The notes below the pieces were generated by a model. That model searched no databases. It was not told the DNA's origin and was given only the letters and a program-made list of their open reading frames with translations. Source: Actinoplanes nipponensis (lineage in GTDB: Bacteria; Actinomycetota; Actinomycetes; Mycobacteriales; Micromonosporaceae). From it: DNA of 64,000 nucleotides. Positions 16,743 through 24,046 of this stretch are shown piece after piece. The DNA is taken from positions 1-64,000 of the forward strand of contig NZ_BOMQ01000071.1 of NCBI RefSeq assembly GCF_016862275.1, in the 5' to 3' direction. A program made the position numbers and the translations under genes. The stretch's first letter is position 1; each line of letters opens with the position of its first letter.

Positions 16743-17801
16743 ATTTCCATCCTGGCGGATCTTCAGGCCGGCGTCGTCGGCGAGCCGTTCTTGGCCATGC
16801 TGCATCGGGTGGCCAGCGCGCAGGTGGCAAGGCACCCCGGCGCGTACCGCGACCAACGCGATGATCCCGAGCTGGCCATCGAGGTGACGCAGGACTTCAT
16901 CGCCGACCACTGGCAACGGGCCATCCCCGCACTGGTCGCGCAGGCCTCGGATGACGCGTCGCTGGAGCGGCTGCTGCACACCAGCATGAAGAACTGGCTC
17001 ATCGACAAGTTCCTCACCACGACGGTGCATGGCTCGGTGACCAAGACGCTGACGGAGCATCTTGCTGCGCATGACGAGTTCGAGCAGGTGCCCGCGGGGC
17101 AGGACGGTGCCGGCCGGTGGCGGTTGGCCGGCACGCAGGAGCCGCCGTGGGGCGGCGGCCTGGACTGTCTGGTGGCCGCGGCGGGGATGGTCCGGGCCAA
17201 GGTCATCCGGTGGGAGAGCGAGACGCGCCGTGCTCCGCTGACCACCGCGGAGGATTTGTCGGCGGTGGTACGGGCGGTGATGCAGGCCGCCGGGGGTTGC
17301 CTGTCGGTGCAGCAGCTTGTCGAGGTTCTCCTCCGGCGGTTCGCCGGCACCGTGACCACCCTGGCGATGCCGCCGGACGCTCTGGACCTCGAAGCCGAGC
17401 AAGTTGCCGATTCAGGGCCGCTGCCACCCGATATCTGGCAGGCGCACGAGGAGGCATCCGCGGCGGCGCATGCTGCGGCCGACGTGATCGGGCAGCTAAC
17501 AGTGCAGGAGCGTCACCTGTTGGGGTTGCAGGCGGCCGCGGAGAACCCGGCGGCGGCGGTACGGCGCGTGCAGGAGTATCTGGGATGTGGGCGCAGCAAG
17601 GCGTACCTGCAGATGGAGCGGGTCCGCGCCCTCGTGCGAGAGCTTGCCGGCGCCGTGGAGGACAGCGAGTTGGTAGTGCGCGGTGTGCTCGCCGCGTGCC
17701 GGGCCGCCCTTCCTGGCGCCGAGGGCGTGGACAATCCTGGCGATGGGTCGTCAGACCATGATGAGGACTTTATTGACGGGGACAGGAGGGAGGCGTCGTG
17801 A
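16743..17801 (+). CDS. Sigma-70-like regulator, first gene of the CBASS-associated regulatory trio
   Basis: About 352 aa. The N-terminal third has a region-2-like helix set: LAIEVTQDFIADHW and LERLLHTSMKNWLIDKF, compare the DLTQEFF and NWLID stretches of ECF-like factors. Near the C-terminus a region-4-like HTH reads LTVQERHLLGLQAAAENPAA then YLGCGRSKAYLQMERVRAL. It ends with an acidic tail. The start is odd. The excellent AAGGAGGT at 16731-16738 sits 4 nt before an in-frame ATT (16743), while the first conventional starts are TTG 16791 and ATG 16797, too far for that site. The stop overlaps the next GTG by 4 nt. It probably directs or modulates transcription of the defence locus. Confidence 0.6.
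   Translation: MSILADLQAGVVGEPFLAMLHRVASAQVARHPGAYRDQRDDPELAIEVTQDFIADHWQRAIPALVAQASDDASLERLLHTSMKNWLIDKFLTTTVHGSVTKTLTEHLAAHDEFEQVPAGQDGAGRWRLAGTQEPPWGGGLDCLVAAAGMVRAKVIRWESETRRAPLTTAEDLSAVVRAVMQAAGGCLSVQQLVEVLLRRFAGTVTTLAMPPDALDLEAEQVADSGPLPPDIWQAHEEASAAAHAAADVIGQLTVQERHLLGLQAAAENPAAAVRRVQEYLGCGRSKAYLQMERVRALVRELAGAVEDSELVVRGVLAACRAALPGAEGVDNPGDGSSDHDEDFIDGDRREAS
17726..17766 (+). repeat. 41-bp repeat, copy 1, before the HTH regulator gene
   Basis: Within the last codons of the sigma-like gene, the run GGCGATGGGTCGTCAGAC is shared exactly with 19784-19824, and 34 or so of the 41 surrounding positions match. It ends 31 nt before the GTG of the HTH gene. It is a candidate operator; a TTGACG follows at 17774. 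Confidence 0.6.
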
Positions 17802-18745
17802 CGACGGACCTGCCCGCGTCCTTGCGGGCCCTAGCCGGGTCCTTGTCGGTCCCTCAGGCGCTGACGACCGAGGCGCTGCGGGAGCGATTCGGTGATCCCG
17901 ACGCCGTGGATCCCGCCGTCGGTCAGGTGCGCCGCGCCGAGTGGGGCGACGTGTCGCAGCTGGTGCTGCTACTGGAAGGCGCTGTAGATGAGCGGCACTG
18001 GCGGGTGGTGCCGGTGTCGATCGACCCGACGGGCGAGGACGAGAACAGCCTGGTGCTCAACGAGGCGCGGACGGCGTTCCCGGTGGAGGTGACGGCCTGG
18101 GCTGGTCAGCCGGCGCGTGTGCCGACCGGGGTGCTGAGCCGGGTCGTCGACCTCTGGGATGCCGACGTGACCGCTTGGTGCGCCGCCACCTCGGCGGAGC
18201 CCCCACCGGGTACGCGTCACGGAAGGCCCGCCACACCGCATAGTCGAGACGCGCAGGTCCGCGCCGACCTGCAAGACGCGCTCGAGGCCCTCGCCGAGGC
18301 GCCGCTCGTTCCCGTCCGCGCGGACGGCGTGCTCGACGTGCCCGCCGCCGCGCAGAGGGTCGGCTTACGGGAGGTGGTTCAGGCGCTTGGCGTGCCGCTG
18401 GTGGCCGCGACGAAGATCCTCAAGGGCAAGGCGGCAATTTCTGAGCAACAGGCGGCGGTCCTCGCCGGGTTGTTCGGCGTCGCCGCGAGCGACGTGCTGG
18501 CGGCGGTGAATGGGCTGCCGCCGGGGCTGGCCGTGGAGTTAGAGCGGCCGCGCTGGCGCACGGTGTGGCGGACCTGGGCAACCCGGCTGCGCAGGACGGA
18601 GGACGCGGTCCGGCTGGAGATTGGCCTTGGCGCGTTCGGGCTGGCGTTTCGGCAGACCGGCGCGGCTGGCGCCGCGGACTGGGAGAACCGAATCGCGCAT
18701 TGGCTGGCCGTCAACGATCCGAAGGACGTGTCGGGTGGCGCCTGA
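17798..18745 (+). CDS. XRE-like HTH regulator of the defence locus
   Basis: The 315-aa protein starts at GTG 17798, behind GGAGGGAGG, and overlaps the sigma-like gene by 4 nt. Residues 1-130 form an uncharacterised mixed domain (VRRAEWGDVSQLVLLLEG, RHWRVVPVSIDP, FPVEVTAWAG). An XRE/Cro-type HTH follows at about 189-235: LREVVQALGVPLVAATKILKGKAAISEQQAAVLAGLFGV, read in parts. The remainder is helical. It overlaps an ImmA/IrrE protease by 11 nt, the pairing in which the protease cleaves the repressor upon DNA damage or phage attack (CapH/CapP of some CBASS operons is the precedent). Larger than CapH, so equivalence is inference. Confidence 0.65.
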   Translation: MTTDLPASLRALAGSLSVPQALTTEALRERFGDPDAVDPAVGQVRRAEWGDVSQLVLLLEGAVDERHWRVVPVSIDPTGEDENSLVLNEARTAFPVEVTAWAGQPARVPTGVLSRVVDLWDADVTAWCAATSAEPPPGTRHGRPATPHSRDAQVRADLQDALEALAEAPLVPVRADGVLDVPAAAQRVGLREVVQALGVPLVAATKILKGKAAISEQQAAVLAGLFGVAASDVLAAVNGLPPGLAVELERPRWRTVWRTWATRLRRTEDAVRLEIGLGAFGLAFRQTGAAGAADWENRIAHWLAVNDPKDVSGGA

Positions 18746-19763
18746 CCGCAACTCGGCGGCGGTGACCGCCCAGGTGAAAGCAATGCTGCGCGTCTTGGGC
18801 CAGCAGCGCCCCGACTCCGTCGAGCGGCTGTGCGCCGATGCCCTGGCCGAACTCGAAGGATGGCCGGAGATCCGGGTCCGCTTGGTCGACGAGCACGTCG
18901 GTGCCGGCGGATGCTCGGTCGCGGGCAGCTACGGCGATGACGCGGATCCGCCAGAGCTGCGAGTGGCCCGGTCCGCGTCGCATCGACGCTGCCAGTTCAC
19001 CGTCTTGCACGAGCTGGGCCACCATCTGCAGAACACCAGTTTCGAGCTGGCCGAGAATCTGCTTACCGCCGCCGACTGGGTCGAGGACGCCGCCTGCGAC
19101 CGGTTCGCTGCCCGCATCCTGCTGCCGGATGAACTGGTGGCCGCCTGCTTTGCCGAAGCCACCCCCACCGCCGGCGACGTCGTGCGCCTATATCAAGCGT
19201 CTACTGCTTCCCGGGCGGCGTGCGTGGTCCGGGCGGCCGAGCATCTGCGCAGCCCTGGGGCGGTGGTGTTGTACGACGCGGCAGGGATCGTCTCGTTCGC
19301 CGCCGCTCAGGGCGTTTACCCACCGGCTCGCGGCAGCGACCAGGTGCACACGGCGCTGGTCGCCGCGGCCCTGCGAGGCCTGGACAGGGCCGACGGGGCG
19401 GCTGTGACCGTCGACGCCACGACCATCCGGTACCGCACCCACGACCACGGCCCGCTCTACGGGCAGGCGGCTTGGTGCGACGGATACCTCGTCGCCGTGC
19501 TCGTCGAGCACCACGCCCCGTGGGAGCCGTTCTCCCCGACCCGCAGTCCGGCCGAATTCCGATCAGCGGCCTCGGCCGACTGCGCAATCTGCGACGAGAC
19601 CTTCCCGGCAACTGACGTCTGCGCGGCGTGCGGGGAACCGCGCTGCCCGTCCGGCCACTGCGCCTGTACCCAGCGCCGCGAACGTCGCTGCGACCGGTGC
19701 TTCCTCTCCTGGGGCATGTCCCGCTTCCCCGACGGCGGTACGACCTGCATCGACTGCCTCTGA
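18735..19763 (+). CDS. ImmA/IrrE-type metallopeptidase with C-terminal zinc ribbon
   Basis: The 342-aa protease has its zinc site in FTVLHELGHHLQN (H92-E-x-x-H96) and a downstream glutamate in WVEDAACDRFAARILLPDEL (about E117), the ImmA/IrrE layout. After residue 270 there is an added cysteine-rich module: CAICDETF, CAACGEPRCPSGHCAC, RCDRC and TCIDC, with about twelve cysteines in total. It may bind nucleic acid or ubiquitin-like partners. GTG 18735 was chosen for its AAGGA at 18722-18726; it overlaps the HTH gene by 11 nt. Likely role: cleavage of the neighbouring repressor when an infection signal arrives. Confidence 0.78.
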   Translation: MAPDRNSAAVTAQVKAMLRVLGQQRPDSVERLCADALAELEGWPEIRVRLVDEHVGAGGCSVAGSYGDDADPPELRVARSASHRRCQFTVLHELGHHLQNTSFELAENLLTAADWVEDAACDRFAARILLPDELVAACFAEATPTAGDVVRLYQASTASRAACVVRAAEHLRSPGAVVLYDAAGIVSFAAAQGVYPPARGSDQVHTALVAAALRGLDRADGAAVTVDATTIRYRTHDHGPLYGQAAWCDGYLVAVLVEHHAPWEPFSPTRSPAEFRSAASADCAICDETFPATDVCAACGEPRCPSGHCACTQRRERRCDRCFLSWGMSRFPDGGTTCIDCL

Positions 19764-19783
19764 CGATCACCACGGCGGCAGTT

Positions 19784-19824
19784 CGTGGACGATCTCGGCG
19801 ATGGGTCGTCAGACAAGGGTGAGG
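19784..19824 (+). repeat. 41-bp repeat, copy 2, upstream of CD-NTase
   Basis: This second copy starts with CGTGGACGATC and carries the exact run GGCGATGGGTCGTCAGAC. It lies 67 nt before the CD-NTase ATG, in the only real gap of the locus (19764-19890). A 7-bp hairpin (GAGGGCC, 5-nt loop, GGCCCTC; 19821-19839) starts at its right edge and could act as a terminator or attenuator before the CBASS genes. Confidence 0.6.
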
Positions 19825-19890
19825 GCCACCGCGGCCCTCCGGCACCCCCGGGTGACGCACCCCGCGCCTCGCGCGGAGAGGAGGCCCTCC

Positions 19891-20913
19891 ATGGGACACA
19901 CGAATGATCAACTCAGTGCGGTCCGTGCGCAGATCGACGCCGACGACGGACCGCTGAAGGAGGCCCGCGCCCGGCTCGAGCTGGTCCGCGACATCGTCGA
20001 AGGCTTCTACGGTGCGCTGCGCTCCTACCGCAGCGGCTCGCTGGCCCACCACACCATGATCGACCCGGTCACCGACGGCGACGGCGGCCTGGTCCTCGAC
20101 CGCCGCTGCTACCCCGGACTCGGCCCCGAAGGCGGCGGTGAGCCCCCGACCGAGGTCTGCGACCAGCTGTGCGCGCTGCTGGGCCCGGAAGTCCGCCGCA
20201 CCTACCCGAACGCGCGCTGCGGCACCTCCAAGCGTGGCCCCAAGTTGACCTTCGGCGCCCCGATCGACGGCCAGGACCCGACCGTCGACATGGTCGTGGC
20301 ACTCACCCGCCGCGACGGCGACGGCCTCTGGATCCCGAACCTGCACACGAACCGGTGGGAAGCCTCGCACCCCGAGGGCCACGTCACCCTCTTCAATGCC
20401 GGCCCCGCCGCGCTGCGACAGACCCGCCGCGCCGTGATCCGCCTCGCCAAGGCATGGAACAAGCAGTACACCCAGCCCGGCATGTCGTCGTTCCACCTGT
20501 CCACGCTGGCGTTGGAGTTCGTCCAACCCGGCGTCGGCGTGGCGCGCGCCCTGCACACGCTGTTCGACCGCGCCGCCACCCGCATCGAACGGGGCCAGGC
20601 CACCCCCGATCCGGCCGGGGTCTCGGCCCCGCTCAAGCTGCTGCTCGACCGTGCCACGGTCGCCACCCGCCTGCGCAGGGCCGCCGACGCCCTGGGTGAC
20701 GCCCTTGCCCGCGACGACGACCCGGTCGCCGTCCAGGCCGCCCTGCACCGGGTCTTCTGGAAGTACGTCGACGACCCGCACGACAACCGCCTGGCCCAAG
20801 CCGCCGCGGTGCTGCGGCCCCGCCAGCCGGTGTCGACGACCGCGCTCGGCATCACCGGCCCGGCCGCCATGGTCGCCACGACCCGCGCCTACGGCGGACG
20901 TACGCCACGATGA
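19891..20913 (+). CDS. CD-NTase (cGAS/DncV-like nucleotidyltransferase), CBASS cyclase
   Basis: This 340-aa predicted cyclic-oligonucleotide synthase has the nucleotidyltransferase motif SGSLAHHTMI (G49-S50) followed by PVTDGDGGLVL (D62-x-D64). The third carboxylate lies in TVDMVVAL (D133). A helical domain then runs to the end with QTRRAVIRLAKAWN and SSFHLSTLALE, as expected for CD-NTases. ATG 19891 has GGAGAGGA 8 nt upstream. The stop overlaps the E2 gene by 4 nt. The C-terminus ends in YGG followed by RTPR. In type II CBASS the cyclase C-terminus is conjugated by the E2-containing partner, so this end is functionally relevant. The product nucleotide cannot be predicted here. Confidence 0.8.
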   Translation: MGHTNDQLSAVRAQIDADDGPLKEARARLELVRDIVEGFYGALRSYRSGSLAHHTMIDPVTDGDGGLVLDRRCYPGLGPEGGGEPPTEVCDQLCALLGPEVRRTYPNARCGTSKRGPKLTFGAPIDGQDPTVDMVVALTRRDGDGLWIPNLHTNRWEASHPEGHVTLFNAGPAALRQTRRAVIRLAKAWNKQYTQPGMSSFHLSTLALEFVQPGVGVARALHTLFDRAATRIERGQATPDPAGVSAPLKLLLDRATVATRLRRAADALGDALARDDDPVAVQAALHRVFWKYVDDPHDNRLAQAAAVLRPRQPVSTTALGITGPAAMVATTRAYGGRTPR

Positions 20914-21362
20914 TCGGCCCGTCGTGGCGGGAGCCGGCCTGGTTCGCCAGGCCGGCCCACCGGCTGCCGTTCCTCGCGGCCCTGAAAGCAGCCGGCGCCG
21001 CGCCGCGTCCGATCCGGCCGCCCCGCGTGTACCGCGGCGGCTTCGCGCTCCGGTGCACGATCATCCCGGCTGGCCTCGACCGCCGCACGGTGACGATCGT
21101 CTTCGGCTGTGGCAGCCCGGAGGTGCCCCGCGTGTTCGTCGACGGCCCCACCGATTCCCCGCACCGCTACGACGACGGTTCGCTGTGTATGTGGTATCCG
21201 TACGACCCACCTGAGCGGCAGTGGCAGCGCCGCGACGGCCCCGTGGTGCTGCTCGGACACATCGCGTCCCACCTGATTCGCGAAGCCTGGTGGCGTCGCA
21301 CCGGCGAATGGGTCGGCGATGAAGCTCCGCACCGCGCCCTAGATCGGCAGGAGACTCTATGA
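20910..21362 (+). CDS. Stand-alone E2-like protein of short type II CBASS
   Basis: The 150-aa protein resembles the E2 domain of Cap2. A beta-sheet half contains LRCTIIPAG and RTVTIVFGCGSPEVPRVFVDG. Next comes SPHRYDDGSLCMWYPYDPPERQW, read in parts, where H85 and C93 occupy the expected active-site positions. The tail is LLGHIASHLIREAWWRRTGEWVGDEAPH, the usual Trp-rich E-x-W-x-x-TGEW-x-G ending. No E1 or JAB domain is fused or adjacent. Its role would be to form a thioester and attach the CD-NTase C-terminus to a target, priming cyclase activity. ATGA overlaps on both sides couple it to cyclase and effector. Confidence 0.75.
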   Translation: MIGPSWREPAWFARPAHRLPFLAALKAAGAAPRPIRPPRVYRGGFALRCTIIPAGLDRRTVTIVFGCGSPEVPRVFVDGPTDSPHRYDDGSLCMWYPYDPPERQWQRRDGPVVLLGHIASHLIREAWWRRTGEWVGDEAPHRALDRQETL

Positions 21363-22147
21363 GCACCACCCACGGCCCAGCGGCTTCAGCGTCGGCGGCC
21401 CCAACCCCGGTCCCCTCGGCAACTCCGCCGCAGGCGAAGAGCAGCGCGACGACCACCTCCACGGCCGTGCCGGCCGCACCACCGCCGACCACCTCCGCTC
21501 CCGCTCCGACGCCTTGGTGGACGAGTGGCCCGCTGCTGGCAGCGGTGGTAAGCGCCGCGGTGGCCATCTGGCTCGCCGCCCGTACGGCCCGCCGTAGCGA
21601 GCGCGAGAAGGAACGTGCCCGCCAACGCGACCTGTTCACCGCCGCCTATCAGGCGTACGCCGACTACCGCGAGCTGCCGTACGCCATCCGCCGGCGCCGC
21701 CACGACGAAGCCGCTGCTGAACGGGTCCGTCTCTCGGAAGTCCTCCGGGAGATCCAGAGTCGGCTGGCCTACTACCAGACCTGGACCGCTGCCGAGTCCG
21801 AGACCGTCGGAGCCGTCTACCGGACGTTGGTGGAGCAGGCCCGCAAGGTCGTCGGCGGCGGGATGCACGAGGCATGGAAAGCGCCACCCATCACCGACGA
21901 CAGCGCGATGAACATCCCGACCACCGTCATCGACCTGTCCTCGCTCGAAGAGCGCGAGAAGGCTTACGTCACCGCCTTCCACCAGCACCTGCAGGCGCTC
22001 GCTCCCTGGTGGCGTCGCCGTGCCTCATGGTGGGGCAGCAAGTCCAACATGATTTCACCACCGCAGTCTTCCGAAACAAATCCGGCGAGAAAGGCGCAGG
22101 CCAAGCCTCAGCCCGATGAGACCTCCAGCGATCCCGGCGCGACGTGA
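21359..22147 (+). CDS. Putative membrane effector of the CBASS operon
   Basis: The 262-aa protein has a long Ala/Ser/Pro/Thr-rich N-terminus (1-52), one membrane helix at about 57-75 (GPLLAAVVSAAVAIWLAAR), a basic stop-transfer and then a helical cytosolic region (DLFTAAYQAYADYREL, AERVRLSEVLREIQSRLAYY, TTVIDLSSLEEREKAYVTAFH). The C-terminal 50 residues are disordered. The family is not recognised. Its position as third gene with a 4-nt overlap is that of CBASS effectors, which commonly disrupt the membrane after binding the cyclic nucleotide. The N-terminus would lie outside, which is unusual for its Pro-rich composition. The function is inferred from context. Confidence 0.6.
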   Translation: MSTTHGPAASASAAPTPVPSATPPQAKSSATTTSTAVPAAPPPTTSAPAPTPWWTSGPLLAAVVSAAVAIWLAARTARRSEREKERARQRDLFTAAYQAYADYRELPYAIRRRRHDEAAAERVRLSEVLREIQSRLAYYQTWTAAESETVGAVYRTLVEQARKVVGGGMHEAWKAPPITDDSAMNIPTTVIDLSSLEEREKAYVTAFHQHLQALAPWWRRRASWWGSKSNMISPPQSSETNPARKAQAKPQPDETSSDPGAT

Positions 22148-22344
22148 CCTGCCAAAGGGTCGCCGGGTGTTTCCTGTGTGCCCGGTTTCCATCGCCCGCG
22201 AGTGTGCCGCGGCGCGGCTGGTCAATGGCCCGTGAGCTGAATCACGCGGTGGCCATGTTGGCGACGAATACCGGCACGTGTCTGGGCATGCCAGCGTCTC
22301 CAGATCACGCATGGATCACGCAAACGTCCACAAGGGACGAAAAG

Positions 22345-22383
22345 ATGGCCCTGACCAGCAGCAAAACGCCTGGTCAGGGCCAT
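22345..22383 (-). terminator. Rho-independent terminator downstream of tRNA-Lys
   Basis: A perfect 14-bp inverted repeat (ATGGCCCTGACCAG / CTGGTCAGGGCCAT) flanks an 11-nt loop. On the minus strand it follows the tRNA by about 10 nt and is succeeded by CTTTTCG, so it terminates the tRNA transcript. It could also stop the convergent effector transcript. Confidence 0.85.
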
Positions 22384-22392
22384 CATCAACTG

Positions 22393-22465
22393 TGCGCCGC
22401 GTAGGACTTGAACCTACAACCCGCGGATTAAGAGTCCGCTGCTCTGCCAGTTGAGCTAGCGGCGC
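22393..22465 (-). tRNA. tRNA-Lys (anticodon CTT)
   Basis: The minus strand folds as a 73-nt cloverleaf: acceptor GCGCCGC/GCGGCGC, D arm GCTC/GAGC, anticodon arm GCGGA-CTCTTAA-TCCGC with anticodon CTT, and T arm GTAGG-TTCAAGT-CCTAC. The discriminator base is A and no CCA is encoded. Its 3' end faces the defence locus and the ICE, the orientation expected if the island used this tRNA as its attachment site. Confidence 0.97.
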
Positions 22466-22628
22466 TCGCTGACAACGGAGAAACACTAACACGACCTTCT
22501 GGCCCCCTGAAATCGGCACCCAGCATGATCGTCTCGCCGGGACCCGCGCCGGGATGACCCCCGCGCGTTGCGCGAGTAAGGCAGGATGTGCCCGCGGAAC
22601 GTGGGATCGAGGATCAAGGATGGTCGGC

Positions 22629-23903
22629 ATGCGGCGCTCACTCGTGGCGGTTGTGGCGTTGGTGGTGGTCACGCCGCTGGCACTGGCTGCTTGCAGCAAA
22701 GATGAGAAGACCGCCACGCCGGCCGCCTGGGTCGGGGCCGCGCCGTCGTCGGCGCCCTCCGGCGGGTTGCCCGAGTCCGGCGTCACCGCGCCCGGCGAGA
22801 CCGGGGGCAGCTCGGCCGCCTCACTCACTGTGACGCCGGCCACGGGCAAGAAGGACGTACCGGTCAGCGCCGAGATCGGTTTCAAGGTCTCCGGCGGCAA
22901 GGTGACGAGCGTCGCACTCAAGGATGCCGCCGGCAAGGCCGTCGCCGGGGCGCTGCGCGAGGACGGCTCGTCCTGGGTGCCGAGCAAGCCCCTCAAGACC
23001 AACAAGAAGTACGAGGCCACGGTCACCGCCGTCGACGCCGCCGGGGCCACGAAGACCGCGGGCACCACCTTCACCACCATGGGCAAGCCGGCCCGGCAGA
23101 CCGGCACCGGTCTCTACCTCTTCGACGACCGCACCTACGGCGTGGCCATGCCGGTCGTGGTGGAGTTCAACCCGGGCATCAAGAAGAAGGACCGGGCCGC
23201 CGTGCAGAAGCGGATGTTCGTCAAGACCTCGCCGGCGCAGCCCGGCGTCTGGTCGTGGACGGCCAGCGGCACCCAGGCCTACTACCGCGGGCCGCAGTAC
23301 TGGAAGACCGGCACCGAGCTCGCCGTGCGGATCGCGCTCGGCGGCCTGCCGACCGGGGGCGGCCGGTACGGCGACCAGGACCGCGGCGCCACCGCCAAGA
23401 TCGGCCGCAGCTTCATCATGAAGGTCGACAACAAGACCAAGAAGATGACCGTGGTGCAGGACGGCAAGACCGTCCGCACGATGCCGGTCAGCCTCGGCAA
23501 GAAGAGCACCCCCTCGTCCAGTGGCACGATGGTGGTCATGGAGAAGAAGGCGGCGACGGTCTTCGACACGACCGCCGAGCTGGGCCCGGACGACGGATAC
23601 CGGACCGAGATCGAGTACGCCCAGCGCATCACCTGGAGCGGGCAGTACATCCACTCCGCCCCGTGGTCGGTCGGCTCCCAGGGCCGCCGCAACGTGTCGC
23701 ACGGCTGTGTCAACGTGTCCCCGTCGAACGCCCGCTGGCTCTTCGACAAGACGCTGATCGGCGACCCGATCACCGTGCGGGGCACCGAGGACAAGCTGGC
23801 CGCCGGCAACGGCTGGACGGCGTGGGACATGAGCTGGAAGGAATTCGTCAAGGGCAGCGCGCTGCCGGTGCCGGCCGAGCTGGCGGCCCAGGAAGGCGCC
23901 TGA
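22629..23903 (+). CDS. L,D-transpeptidase lipoprotein (first of tandem pair)
   Basis: The 424-aa exported enzyme makes 3-3 peptidoglycan crosslinks. The signal peptide ends in a lipobox (LALAAC, Cys22). Two Ig-like domains follow (about 65-145 and 150-250), as in mycobacterial LdtMt2. The YkuD catalytic domain ends in SHGCVNVSP with the nucleophilic cysteine and the conserved YIHSAPWS upstream. The start could equally be ATG 22620; 22629 is preferred for the AAGGA 9 nt upstream. It is about 60% similar by eye to the next gene, so a tandem duplication is likely. Confidence 0.9.
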   Translation: MRRSLVAVVALVVVTPLALAACSKDEKTATPAAWVGAAPSSAPSGGLPESGVTAPGETGGSSAASLTVTPATGKKDVPVSAEIGFKVSGGKVTSVALKDAAGKAVAGALREDGSSWVPSKPLKTNKKYEATVTAVDAAGATKTAGTTFTTMGKPARQTGTGLYLFDDRTYGVAMPVVVEFNPGIKKKDRAAVQKRMFVKTSPAQPGVWSWTASGTQAYYRGPQYWKTGTELAVRIALGGLPTGGGRYGDQDRGATAKIGRSFIMKVDNKTKKMTVVQDGKTVRTMPVSLGKKSTPSSSGTMVVMEKKAATVFDTTAELGPDDGYRTEIEYAQRITWSGQYIHSAPWSVGSQGRRNVSHGCVNVSPSNARWLFDKTLIGDPITVRGTEDKLAAGNGWTAWDMSWKEFVKGSALPVPAELAAQEGA

Positions 23904-24046
23904 AACTTGAAGCGTAAAGTAACTTCGGTCGCTTGACCCCAGGGCGCGGCGCCACCCTCCAGGGGCCGCGGCACGAAACCGGGATTGGTGGCTCGGCATT
24001 CATGGAGGAAGATGGGCGCCGGGACGACAGCGCGGTGAGAGGGATC

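Noticed and set aside
18735..19763. Toxin-antitoxin pair made of the HTH and ImmA/IrrE proteins
   Set aside because: The intact protease motif and the overlap with a CBASS operon fit a repressor-protease switch better than a TA module.
22345..22465. tRNA-Lys 3' end as a proven ICE attachment site
   Set aside because: No second copy of the tRNA 3' sequence is in the window, so the att site stays a hypothesis.
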